Of a stretch of 64,000 nt of DNA, positions 35,702-47,727 are shown in pieces. Source of the DNA: Gnetum montanum (taxonomy: Eukaryota; Streptophyta; Gnetopsida; Gnetales; Gnetaceae). How positions within the stretch are numbered: position 1 is the first letter of the stretch; each line of letters opens with the position of its first letter. The notes under the pieces are model-generated. The model had not been told where the DNA came from. It searched no databases and saw only the letters and a program-made list of their open reading frames with translations. The translations under genes were made by a program, and so were the position numbers. The stretch is taken from assembly GCA_015680685.1 (NCBI GenBank), contig MNCI01025010.1, positions 25,599 to 89,598 on the forward strand, given 5' to 3'.

Positions 35702-36265
35702 GGTCCCGACTGAACAACCTTCACAAAATCGCCTCCTTACGCCTTACCTATATTCTCCTTCTGCTATAGCCTAATTCAAATTCACAATGTCACTAGTCTG
35801 CTTTGAGGAAAAATCACCGAATTATAAATGAATTGGTTGAAACTAACTTTTGCATGCTTGACCAATGCGAAATTTTCTTGAAACATAGGTATGTCAGTGT
35901 AACATGAAACGTGAAGATCACAACATTAATCTCATAGATATCGTGTAGATTACGGTCCGAAAAGACCCTAAACTAACGTGCAACTCATCATCTCGTAATC
36001 CGGTCACATTAACTACGATCTGCACAAAATTCTAAATTAGCTATCTCAACATAATAGACACACCACATTACACTCCCCACCATAGTTCATAGAAGTATTA
36101 TGCTAACATCTAGGAAATTAGGCTTACCACTATCTGACAAATCATGCATATGGTAACGGTTCGCTAAGACCTTAAACTAGCAGCTCTTTAACATGTACCA
36201 CTAAAATAAGAAAACATTCTATCATTTCAAAAGGTTGACAAAAAATAATGTAACAACCTCCATTT
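35702..36265. other. Spacer between antisense gene and pol of element B
   Basis: Noncoding. On the minus strand CATTTATAATT (35830-35820) is a TATA-like candidate about 120 bp upstream of antisense exon 1. Hairpin units GGTCCGAAAAGACC + CTAAACTAA (near 35950) and GGTTCGCTAAGACC + TTAAACTAGC (near 36160) match the D and C spacers. Confidence 0.55.
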
Positions 36266-39200
36266 TTGGCGATTTTTCAAGTCAATTCACAAATGGACGT
36301 AGCTTTACTCACACCCCTAGCCTTAACAGGCCCATACAGGGAAACTATTAGACAACTCAATCACGCACTGATAGGAACTGACGCTTCCCTTTGTGATACA
36401 ACCATAGCAACATCGGAAGTATCCCTAGACTGGCAAGAACATTTGACCCAAATCCTAGACCTGGAAGCTGGTGATGTAACTGAGGATTCCCTCACTGAGG
36501 TCTCTGAGGTTACGCACAAAGGAGAAAGTAAAACTTTGGAAGTTAGTTCTCTCCTTAACTAACAAATGCATAGAGATATATCTCGAGTGCTCCAAGATAA
36601 CATTATGGTGTTTGCATGGTCATAAAAAGATATGCTGGGTTCAGATCCAAGGCTAATACAACACAACATAGTTTTAGACCCGCATATGAAAGCGCTTAAA
36701 TAAAAAGAAGGAAGATTAAGCCTGAAATTGCGCTAGTAGTGCATGATGAAATCACTAAGCTATATCAGGCTAGTTTCATTCGCAGAGTCGATTATTCAGA
36801 CTGGGTGTCGAATATCGTAGTTGTTTATAAGAAAATGGGGAGAATACACATCTGTATAGACTTCTGCAATCTGAACAAGGCCATGATTAAAGACAACTTC
36901 CCATTACTGAGCATCGACCAACTTATCGATACAATAGCTAGCCACACGTTACTATCCTTCATGGATGGGTTTTTGGGCTATAATCAAATCTTTATCAACC
37001 TAGAACACCAACTGACTATGACTTTCATGACCCCTTGGGGAGCTTTCTATTACACCATGATGTCTTTCGGGTTACAAAATGCTGGAGCAACCTATCAATG
37101 TGCTATGACATACATCTTTAGCGATTACCTCTTAGAGAGATTGAATGACTATGTAGATGACATAGTTGTCAAATCTAAAAATTCAGAAGATTACTTAGGG
37201 GACCTAGAGTTAATCCTTAAATGATGTCTCACACACGACCTGCGGCTCAACCTAATAAAGTGCATATTCAGAGTCAAGATCGGATGCATGTTGGGATTTG
37301 TGGTATCAGAGACTGGCATCCGAGTTGACCCCGACAAGGTTAAATCCATCATTAATCTGGCACCACCTATAAATCTCAAAGAACTACGTGGGCTACAGGG
37401 TAGGTTGCAATTTATCAGGCAGTTCATCTTGAAACTAACAGACAAGTTACACCCTATGCAACATTTTCTTAAGAAAGGGGTTAACTTCGAATGGACTGAG
37501 AACTGCCAATGTGCATTTGACAATCTGAAGAAAGAGCTGTTACATTTGCCAATGGTTTTCCCGCCACAAAGGGATCAACCTTTCTACATATACCTAGCAA
37601 GCTCAGAGGTGTCTATAGCTATGTTGTTGTGTGAAACAAGGGACGATGGATTAGAAGTTCCTATATATTACCCAAGTCACACTCTATTTGTGTACGAAAC
37701 ATGGTACAATGAAGTAGAGTGTAACTGTTTAGCATTGGTGTTTGCACTCAAGAAATGTAGGCACTATCTTTTTCCATAGCCAGGTCAACATAATCTATAA
37801 AAGCAACATTCTTCCGGCCATCACAAACAATTTGTACAAAAGTAGTAGGATAGCCCGTTGGAAAGCCATCACAGCAAAATTCAACTTACACTACGTTAGC
37901 CAATCTTCCATAAAAGGCCAAGCGATAGCCGACCAGCTTGCAACATCACCGGTTAACGATCAAGCCACGATAGAGCCCAAGTTTCCTAATGAATAGATAC
38001 GTAGTTTAATCCCTATATCGACAGGCCTCGCAGTGACGTTATACTTCAACAGAGATTCAACTAATAGAGGCGGCTATGCTGCCACTATCATTACGATCTC
38101 CCCTAAGGATGTTCATCCATTGGTTTACCGCCTTGCATTCCCTTGTATGAACAATGTGGCAGAGTACAAGGGGCTCCTCAGAGGATTGTTAACAGCCAGA
38201 GAAATCAACATTCAACCCTTGGCAATCCGAGGTGATTCGATGCTCATCATCAATATAATCACAAGGGTCTACACCTACAAAGTTGTGCATCTGTAGCCCT
38301 CTTGCGATATGGCTAAAGATCTCCTAAAACGATTCATGAAAACTGATGTCCAACACGTTCCATGTAATGAAAACGCTGTAGTCGATGCACTAGCCACACT
38401 GGCCTTAAACATGCCTCCACATTTGTTTGCCACTTGGCTTGCTTTAATGATGGAATGTACAGAGCCTGTCATTCGTGGTGCAAATTTCTTCTCTAAGCAT
38501 GGGTGGAATGCTAAAATGGTACAATAACATTAAAGCCTACCTTCTACATGGCGAACCACCGCATGAGCTAACACCTGCACAAAAAGATGCAATCCGCAAG
38601 CGTGCTTGGAAATATGTCATCATTGGAGACAATACTCTTTGTAGACGCTCTTTTGATGGAGTATTGCTAACCTGCATTAATAATGACCAAGCGCAAAGAA
38701 TAGTTAGCGAAGTCCATGAAGGACTATGTGGGGGACATATAGCCCCACGAGCCATGGTCGCTAAAATCAGACACTTAGGGTATTACTAGTCGTACATGGA
38801 ACAAGACTACCTCACCAAGGTTAAGACATGTGACGCATGTCAATGTTACACAAATCTAATACACGTGTCACCAACTAAATTGCATACTACATAGATCACT
38901 TGGCCATTCCAACGATGGGAACTAGACATCATAGGTCCTATCACGCCTAAGTCTTCCGCAGGACATAGCTTCATCATCACCGCCACTGAGTATTTCACGA
39001 AGTGGGTCGAGGCTATTCCCCTATGAAAGATTACATCTCAATAGGTTTGCCATTTTATCTTGGACAACATAGTAACTAAGTTTGGGCTTCCCATGACTAT
39101 TTTGATTGACAACGGGCCACAATTTAATTGTACTGAAACCAAATCTTTCTGTAGTAACCTTGGTATCAAGCAATCTTTTTCTTCCCCTTATTACCCGCAA

Positions 39201-39758
39201 GAAAATGGTCAAGCAGAAGCAATAAACAAGGTGGTTATCAATCTACTCAAGAAGATGCTTAGCAACAACAAAAAATAATGGCATGAATAAATCCTCTATG
39301 TGCTATGGGCCTATCGTACAACATGCAGAACAACTACCGATAGGACACCCTACAGCCTAGTCTATGGGTCTGACGCAGTGTTGTCCCTGGAACTACAGAT
39401 TTCTTCATTGTGGATGGTCCTCTCCATAGTTATAAATGAGACTCAACACAATGATTCTAGGATCGTGGATTTAGACTCAGTAGAGGAGAAACACATCCAA
39501 ATGCTTGACACCATCGAAAGGTATCAGGACAAGCAGAAATAGAAGCATTATCACAACTTGTATCAACGAACGATCAAGAAAGGAGACTTGGTTCTCAAAG
39601 CTGTTTGTGAACCAGTAGGAAAATTCTCTGCGAGCTAGGAAGGCCCTTTCCTAGTTGTCAATGGATACGGCAATGAAGCATTCAGGCTAGCAGACATCAA
39701 CGGCAACGAACACCCAAACCTAGTGAACCACATGTATCTAAAGCGGTACCACATCTAA
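36266..39758 (+). pseudogene. pol: pol of element B: RT - RNase H - second RNase H - integrase
   Basis: N-terminal MDVALLTPLALTGPY (ATG 36293, or 36266 upstream), acidic LDLEAGDVTED linker, RT with FMDGFLGYNQI and YVDDIVVKS (near 37155), RNase H (FYIYLASSE near 37585), second RNase H (LYFNRDST near 38040, where A, D and E have FDGAST; AEYKGLL; IRGDSMLI; VDALATLAL). Integrase follows with EVHEGLCGGH (near 38712), CDACQ, IDNGPQFNC (near 39105, TDNGPQ in relatives) and NGQAEAINK, and ends YLKRYHI at 39758. Many stops are present (36563, 36628, 37224, 37779, 38296, 38790 and others), frequently where relatives have Gln, Trp or Arg. Confidence 0.9.
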
Positions 39759-39779
39759 ATAATGACTTGGCTCAAACAT

Positions 39780-40150
39780 GAGGTAACAAACGTCCACTAT
39801 GACATAAAACTGACAATGTTGTACACATCCGCTATGATGTAAAACTAGCATTTCTTGCATGCATCTGCCACGATGCTAAACTGGCAAAGTCTCCGACTGT
39901 CCGCCATGACGTGAAACTAGCAAGGTAAGCACATGTCTGCTAAGATACTAAACTAGCATAAACTTGTCCCTGGGTCACGACATAAAACTGACATCCACAA
40001 CACGGTCTACTGGGACCATAAACTAGCTCTTCCACCATCCGCTACGTAGTAAAACTAGCATGCTTTAGTTTGCTTAGACTTTAAACCAGGACCACGGTCT
40101 GCTGAGACTTAAAACCAGCAACAACAATCAACCAGGACTCAAAACTGGAA
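39780..40150 (+). repeat. Hairpin repeat array after integrase (element B)
   Basis: About ten units, including GTCCGCCATGAC, GGTCTACTGGGACC and GGTCTGCTGAGAC, each followed by ATAAACTAG, GTGAAACTAG or TAAAACCAG-type tails. Spacing is about 30-45 bp. Confidence 0.75.
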
Positions 40151-41336
40151 TCCATCGATAGACAATCCATGAAGCAAGTGAGTGTGATCACTCTTGCACT
40201 GCATCCCTACCAGATGGAATGGGAAAGACGTTGGAACAAACGCAATGTCGCTACCCCACTAGCATCCTACTGATTCCTCGGATATGCCGAAAGGCATACT
40301 ACTGACCCCTTAGAGATGTTGCTACGATAGACACTCTATAGTTGCAACTCCTGGGATCAACTTCGTTGCTTGGGGCCCCAAAGAAACTGTGGTCATCCAT
40401 AGCCTCGATGGCCTCCATCCATCACCACCGCTAGACTCCAGCTTAGCAAATTCATCTGACTACTTCTCTGCCCAGTCATTTAAGCAAGATGAATTTGGCT
40501 ATCAACGACGACTTCATGAATCACGACATCAACATTGGGACCCTTGCTCCTTGCTATGGTCCCTTTTTTATGGCCTACGCTCTCCTTTTCGCTTCAGATG
40601 ATGCTTATTTTAACAGCCTCCCTAGTGACTAAGAGGATTGCTTTTGCTCTCTATTCTCTGTTATGTTTTGCAGGTTACTTGCTACGACGATGTTGATCGA
40701 GGATGCATTCGCTAGGAGATGAGGTGTCACGGTGTTTAGAGGTGGCCGCTCAAACTAGCTTGGCTACTTGGGAGTGCAAGCCCTACCTTTCCCTCCATCA
40801 GATACCTTACTTCACCATCTCCTTCCCTTGTCTTTACAACCTCCTTTACCCTCTTCTTTGTCTATACAGGATGTGAGCATATAATCAATTCTTTCACATC
40901 ATCATGCCCATGAACTGGCATAACTGAACTCACCTCATGGGATGTAAATTGCAAAAAAAAAATTAGCGTAGCTAGAAAAAATGGATGTAAAACAAATCAT
41001 CTAGGCCATACGGTCGTAACACAACTCGTCCATGCAAGCCCTTCATATGAAGTATGGCAACGTAACTTCTCATGAATACACCCGTGAAAGGATGCCTAAT
41101 AACTTGTTTACGAAAGTTTCCTATTTACATACTTGAGTCTTCCCCAAACCTCCTTCCTCTCACTTCTTTAAGATCCCTCCTATTCTCCTCCTCCCGCCTT
41201 CGCATTTTCAAGTTTGACAGAGTGACATCTGAGCAGTGTCCTACGGACGCTATTGGTATCTTTACCTCTTTGGTGTTTCGTATTCTTTGTCGATGTCTTC
41301 GGGCAAGCCCTCTAAATGTCAACAAATAGGGGCCAT
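40151..41336 (+). pseudogene. Decayed extra 3' ORF and 3' untranslated region of element B
   Basis: The stretch 40240-40330 shares CATCCTACTGATTCCTCGGAT and AGGCATACTACTGACCCC-type blocks with the A 3' ORF. The frame near 40510-40690 (TLAPCYGPFFMA; FASDDAYFNSL) aligns with A's ORF (SLTSCYGSSFMA; LASNDTCFNKL) but holds stops. The TGCAG/GGTTACTTGCT site near 40675 is also shared. The remainder (40870-41320) shows no gene and leads to the purine tract AAATAGGGGCC at 41325-41335. Confidence 0.5.
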
Positions 41337-42863
41337 TGAAACATCATGAAAATTTCGAGGCCTCAACAATTCGGAAAAATCTTAAGACTCAAACAAGGAT
41401 CTGTGACAAGTTGCGGCTCAGCAAATTCCCTTTTCAGCTAAGGGTCTGTCATGCCACACTATGCAGCGTAGTGTAATGGACTCCAAAGGATAGAACAATA
41501 CAAGGGGTGCACAATGGCAAGTCTTCAACTTCAAGAGTTGGCTATGTTTCAAAAATCTTAACTTTTAGCATATTACGCCACATTACACAATGTAGCGTAA
41601 TATAGCGTAACACAGCGTAATGCCAGAAGACAGTCCATCTAATCGCAACAACGGAGATAGCAAAATTCAAGATCTCAATGGTCCAGCAAAATCTCAAGGT
41701 TTAAACAAAGACCTGTAGCATGTCACACATTTCAGCAAGTCTTCCTTTTTCGGCTAAGGGCCTATTACCCTACATTACGCAGTGTAGCATAATAAACCCC
41801 AGAAAAGCTAAATAGAAACAAGGGAAGCACGGCAACAACACTTCAATTTTTTGTAGGTTCACTATCTTACGTTGAACTATGCTATGCAGCATAATGTAGC
41901 ATGATGCAGCGTAATACAAGCAACCATGGAGATAGCACAATTTAGGCATCAGTAGTTCATACGTCACAATACGCTCTCTAGTGTATTATAGCGTAACCGT
42001 AGAATAGTTTGTTGTAAAAGCTCCAGCAAAAGTAGATTACGACACATTACGCTTCAGAGCGTAATGCAATGTAGCATTGCAAGCTTCAAACATGAACACA
42101 TCAAGTCAATGACATTTTGTTAGGTTCAGGACACGCGTCATCTAAACTACATTTTTCTCCTGACCCTAACCTTATAAATACTCCAGTTGGAAAGGATCAA
42201 AGGTTTGGCAAAAATTTCTATCATTTGGAAAATTTTCTCCATGAGAAATTTTATTTCATTGGCAATTTTTGGTAATTTTTGGCAAATATTGACAAAAATA
42301 GGATCAGCGATCATAAGAACATCGAAGGTGATTAGCAAGAATCGTTTATTAGAAATAGACAATTAATGGATATTCTGCTTCGGGTCTGACTCCCTTGCGC
42401 CTAGATTGGCTAGAACAAGGTAGATCGACCTTTGCTTATTTTATCTTTAAATAGCTTTCCTGTTGTTGGCACGTGCTTCGTCTAAACCGAAGTCCACTTG
42501 TAATCATTGTATTCAACATATTTTGTTTACAAGCTAAATCCCAGATCTTGGGATTACACACTCTCTAAATCTGGTTTCTTGTGTCTCATCTATATAGATG
42601 TTGCAATCACTTTGAATCATTTACATTGTTCTCATTACCTTCGAGATTAACGATATTATATCTCCTCACTGAAATTGCCACTTTTGCTATCCGGTTATTA
42701 CAAAATTTTACTGATTAAGTAAGTCCCTATCTGATCGACAAGATCGTTCAAGGCACCTTAGATTCATCTTCTCCAGCACGGCCCTCGCACGGATCTGGGG
42801 TTGGAACTGTCTACGTGGAACTCCACTCGGTATTTCCAGCGACCAACGTCTTCCATCATTACA
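41337..42863 (+). repeat. 3' LTR of element B (1527 bp)
   Basis: Starts TGAAACATCATGAAAATTTC and ends CATCATTACA. Long colinear matches to the 5' LTR include the whole GCGTAA-rich half and the TATAAATA box (42173-42180). No primer site follows; the next bases ATGGA are the target duplication. Confidence 0.93.
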
Positions 42864-43316
42864 ATGGACAGTTTCACGTCTTCCCATAGTCTTGCACTTC
42901 CACATTGGCAGTGTTGCGATTTGTAGTAGTTTCATGTTAGCATTTTGTCTTAACAGTTTTGCAATTTCCCATACCCACCATTTCTCATTTTTCATACCAT
43001 CATTCTGCATGTTAAAATTTTGCATGTTACAATCTGTTTTTCATATTACAATCTAGTAGTCTAAAATGACATTAAACTAGCAGCTTTTCATTGGCATAGT
43101 TTCACAACATTGCACTTTCACATTGACAGTTTCACACTTTCAGAAGTTCTGCACTCTCATGTCTTGGTGGCTCGCCATGACCTTAAATTAGCAAACTTTA
43201 TCTTTACATCGTCGTGCTTCGCAAGTTGCATCTCATCACTACTTTGCAAGTTTTCTTTATACACAACCTCTGCCAACAAGTGCCTCTTAACCAGGCTTTC
43301 ATCTCATGTTGGCAGG
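42864..43316 (+). other. Spacer before pol of element C, right part
   Basis: Continues the C sequence interrupted at 23509. Holds hairpin-type units near 43052-43082 (AGTCTAAAATGAC + ATTAAACTAGC) and 43160-43195 (GCCATGACCTTAAATTAGC). No gene. Confidence 0.6.
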
Positions 43317-46300
43317 TCGAGCAAGAGACGAAAGTCCATTGCGACCTCTCCATGCCTTTGACATTATTAGGTCCATAGGGCAAGCTTGCGAGATAGTTAA
43401 ACCCCAACATGATCGACTGGGGATCGACCATAGCCAACACCATAGTAGCCTTAGAAGCATCCCCAGAATGGCCCAAGCATCTAGTCAAAGCCCTAGATTT
43501 AGAGGCTGGGGACGTAACTGAGGACCCTCTCGTCGAGACGCCTGTCATCACATCTAAAGGGGAGATAAAAACCTTGAAACTTAGCTCCCTCCTAGATGCA
43601 AAAATGCACAACAATGTAGCCAAGATCCTACATGAAAATATNNNNNNNNNNNNNNNNNNNNNNNNNNNNNNNNNNNNNNNNNNNNNNNNNNNNNNNNNNN
43701 NNNNNNNNNNNNNNNNNNNNNNNNNNNNCCACATTAACCTAGAGCACCAGCTATCAACAACCTTCATGACCCCATGGGGCACCTTCTGCTACACCATGAT
43801 GCCTTTTGGGCTCAAGAATGCTGGAGCAACCTACCAGCGAGCCATTTCCTACATCTTTAGTGACTACATCCTAGAAATGTTAAATGACTATGTGGATGAT
43901 ATAGCCGTTAAGTCCAAGGAGGTAGCTGATCACCCATGTGACCTAGGAATAGTCCTCAAGTGCTGTCAAAGGCACAACCTGTGCCTCAATCCTAAGAAGT
44001 GCATCTTCGGGGTGAAAATCAGACACATGTTAGGGTTCATACTATTGGAGGCTGGAATATGGGTGAACCCTGACAAAGTCAAGGCCATTGTCAACCTGGC
44101 ACCTCCCACAAACCTTAAGAAGCTACGTGGTTTTCAGGGTAGAGTACAGTTCATTCGAAGGTTCATAGCAAGGTTGACCGACAAGTTACACCCCATGCAA
44201 CATCTTCTAAAAAAAGGGGTCAACTTTGAGTGGACAACCTAGTGTCAATAAGCCTTTGACAATTTAAAGAAGGAGCTTTTACACCTCCCAACCATGCATC
44301 CACCACAAAGGGACAAGCCCTTCTTCATCTACCTCGCCACTTCCGACACATATGTCATAGCACTGCTATGTCAGAAAAAAGAAGATGGTTTTGAGATACC
44401 AGTGTACAACTTGAGCCATGCATTAATAACACGCAAAGAAAAGTACAATGAAGTAGAGAGGAATTGCCTTGCCTTAGTATTCGCACTAAAAAAGTGGAGG
44501 CATTACTTGTTCCACAGTACAATCAATATCATTTGCAAAAACAATATACTTCGGGCTATCACTAACAACCTATATGAAATTAACAGGATAGACTGATGGA
44601 AGGAAATAACTACGGAATTTGATTTTAACTATGTAAGTCAATTTTTGATGAAGGGTCAAGCTATTGTGACCCAACTCACAGCCTCACCAGTCAACAACCA
44701 GGAAACCATAGACCTCAAATTCCCAGATGAGCACGTTAGCAATATCAATGTCGTCGCATCGCATCTCGAAGCCACTTTACATTTCAACAATGCATCAACC
44801 ATGTGAGGAGGTAGTGCATTTTCCATCATCACATTCCCCTTTGGGGAAATGCACCCTTTCACTTATCGTTTTACGTTCCCATGCACCAACAATGTGGCAA
44901 AATATGAAGGGCTGCTCAGAGGCCTCTTAACTACCTGAGCATTGCACATACAACACCTGGAAATCCAAGGGGATTGACAATTAGTTGTAAATTAGATCAC
45001 TGAGGTCTACTCCTACAAGGCTATGCACCTACAACCCTACTACGACCTAGCAAAAACCCTGCTTAAGAAATTTACGACCACAAATGTGCAGCACATGTCA
45101 TGCAACAAGAACACCGTGGTAGATGCCTTAGCTACCCTTGCATTAAACATACCATCACATTGCTAACTTCAATTATCGAATGTGCAGAGCCCATCACCCA
45201 AGTGGAACACATGGCCTTTATCAGTGTTGCGGATACCTAGGAGTGGTATGCCGTCATTAAGGCTTACCTATAGCATGGCAAACCCCTAGGTGGATTGACA
45301 TCTACCCAGATAGATGCAATCCGTAGGCGTGCCCAAAAATACGTGCTCATGGGAAATGACGTCCTATGCCGATGTTCCTACGACAGGATATTACTAGCAT
45401 GTGTGGGTGGGGAGCAGGCGTAGAAGGTAGTTAATGAAGTGCATGAGGGGCTGTGTGGTGGACATAGAGCACCCAAGGCTATGGCCATAAAAATCAAATG
45501 CCTAGGGTACTACTAGCTCCACATGTAGCATGAATGCCTTTCAAAAGTCAAGACGTGTGATACGTGCCAGAGATACGCAAATCTCATACACGTAGCACCT
45601 GCAGATCTGCATCCAATGCAGATCACGTAGCCCTTCCAATGATGGGGACTAGACCTCATAGGGTCTATCACACCTAAGTCCTCTGTAGCTCATAACTTCA
45701 TTATCACTACCACTGAGTATTTTAACAAGTGGGTGGAAGCCATTTCCCTGAGGAAGAAGACATCTCAGTAAATCTTCCATTTCATCCTAGACAACATCGT
45801 AACTAGATTTGAGCTTCCAATGACTATTGTGACCGACAACGGGCCACAATTCAGCAGTACGGAAACCTGAACCTTCTGCAATAATCTAGGCATTAAACAA
45901 TCATTTTTCTCCCCTTATTATCCACAGGCAAAAGAATAGGAAAAGGTTACAAATAAGTCCATCATCAAGTTGTTGAAGCGGATGCTCAACAATAGCAAGA
46001 GACGGTGGCACAAGAAAATCCTCTACGTCCTATGGGCCTACTGAACGATGTGTCAGACTACAACAAGTAAGACTCCTTACAACCTTGTTTACGGATCTAA
46101 AGCTATGTTGCCTCTTGAGTTGCAGGCACCCTCACTTTGGATGATCCTATCTGACATCATGAGCGAAGCCCAAAACAATGAGTCACAGATCATTGACCTC
46201 GACTCAATAAAAGAGGAGCGCACACAGATGTTGAGACACATCGAGCACTACTAGAGAAACCAGTAGCAGAAGCATTATGCATACCTATGACGAAGACCAG

Positions 46301-46485
46301 TGCAAAAGGAAGACCTCATCCTCAAGGTCGTTTGTGAGCACGCGAGCAAATTCTCAGCCAACTGGGAAGGCCCTTACATGGTCACCAAAGCCTTCGGGAA
46401 CAAAGCCTTCAAGCTGGCGGACATGGATGGCAACAAGTTTGCCAACCCGGTGAATTAATTGTACCTCAAGCCATACTACATTTGA
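43317..46485 (+). pseudogene. pol: pol of element C, heavily stopped and with an assembly gap
   Basis: Starts in MPLTLLGP / LDLEAGDVTEDPL; RT with HINLEHQLSTTFM after the gap and YVDDIAVKS (near 43895); RNase H (FFIYLATSD near 44310; YNLSHAL). The second RNase H is badly decayed (44770-45160), as is integrase with EVHEGLCGGH (near 45440), CDTCQ, TDNGPQFSS (near 45830) and a changed active-site Glu region near 45930. The C-terminus YLKPYYI ends at 46485. Frequent TAG/TGA codons sit at positions that are Trp, Gln or Arg in D and E. Confidence 0.85.
43642..43728. other. Assembly gap of 87 N within C pol
   Basis: Flanking codons HEN and HINLEHQL are separated by about 390 bp in element D, but by only 87 N here. 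The gap length is therefore not a true distance, or part of the RT N-terminal region is deleted. Catalytic YVDD lies beyond the gap and is present. Confidence 0.9.
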
Positions 46486-46489
46486 AGTG

Positions 46490-46735
46490 CAACGATAGCC
46501 ACAACCATCCACTACAACATTAAACTAGCAATAGCACCGAGCAGCGTCTTCAACGACATTAAACTAGCGGCATCGAGCATCATCCGCTACAACATTAAAC
46601 TAGCAACAACAACCAGCAGCATCCACTACGACGTTAAAATGGCATGTACAATCTGTTGGGACCTTAAACCAGCACAATGGTCCACTGGGACCTTAATACA
46701 ACACACGGTCTACCAGGACCTTAAACTGGGTTTGC
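46490..46735 (+). repeat. Hairpin repeat array after integrase (element C)
   Basis: Seven units ending in ATTAAACTAGC, GTTAAAATGGC or CTTAAACC/TGG. Clear stems are GGTCCACTGGGACC and GGTCTACCAGGACC near 46680-46725. Others have lost pairing (CATCCACTACAAC), consistent with age. Confidence 0.7.
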
Positions 46736-47727
46736 GTCGCATCCCTGGCATGCATCAGCCCTAGGTACACAACAAACAAGCGGGTGCAATGTCGATGCGT
46801 GGGTGGGTTTTCGCCACTCCAGAATGCAGTTCATGATGCAATGGGAATGTGGTCTGGAGCATATGTGATGCTGCCACCCTTGGCATCATGCTGACCCTCC
46901 AAAGATGTTGTAGGGCATTATACTGGCCCTCTGGACATACCGTCGCCACAGCCCCTTACCCTAACGGTAGTTCCTTGGCTAGTGCCTATAGCTAGAGTTT
47001 CGGCAGTATTGTGGGCCAACCATAATATTGTTGCCCTCCGGATCCCTACCAGCAATGTTTGGCTATATGGCAGTTGATCCCATAGCCAAACTAGGAATGC
47101 ATGCCCCTGGCAGGGATTCCAGTGCATCTACACTCATAGTGGCGCCTTTGAGGTCGATTCCTCCATGTCGATGCTGCCAAGGCTGCTACTGGCCTTCCTA
47201 CTTTGGACATCGTACACCAACAAAAATGTCCAAAAGCCATAACAATGCCAGCAACTAGTAAGCCCTTTGCCCCCAAGGTCACAGCTTACGACATCAGCAA
47301 ATGCTTCAGTGCCGTGAAGTGAGTGCCTTGACTAGCTCAGCTACTTCAGAGTGCAAATTCCATGATGTGGGTAATGCAACTCGTGATATGGAAAGAATCT
47401 GTAGGTAGGTCAAAATCCTTCATGGATGTAACAAAACTCATCATGTGAAGGAAACACCTATCCTACAAGAGGTTAAAGAACAGCGCCAGCCAAGGATGAA
47501 AACGTGAACGAGCCCCTCACAAGCACTCCGACGAGGGACTCTACTAAACATCATATTTTCTCTCTGCCTTAGCCTCTGCAAAACCAATGCAACACTCTTA
47601 AGTACAGTTAAGAGACATATCGACACTCACCAAGCAACAACCCTAGCATTTTGCCTGCTATGGTGTTTCGTATTCTTTGCCGACGTCTATCGAGCCCATT
47701 CTCCAAACGTCAACAAAGAGGGGCCAA
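46736..47727 (+). other. 3' region of element C
   Basis: No intact gene. A segment near 47270-47350 (CACAGCTTACGAC; TAGCTCAGCTACTTCAGAGTGCAA) corresponds to the shared 3' block of A and B. The polypurine tract AAAGAGGGGCC is at 47715-47725. ORFs on the minus strand here are short and not conserved. Confidence 0.5.

Larger units (their letters stand above)
23510..42863 (+). mobile_element. Element B: complete Ty3/gypsy (Tat/Ogre-type) element, 19.35 kb
   Basis: Two alignable LTRs (23510-25011 and 41337-42863) bound an internal region with PBS, gag, protease, hairpin spacer, antisense gene, hairpin spacer, RT-RH-RH-INT, hairpin array, extra 3' ORF remnant and polypurine tract. Flanking pentamers are ATGGG on the left and ATGGA on the right, a target duplication with one change. 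It lies in the antisense-gene/pol spacer of C. Many stops, with visible transition differences between the LTRs, show it is not recent. Confidence 0.93.
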
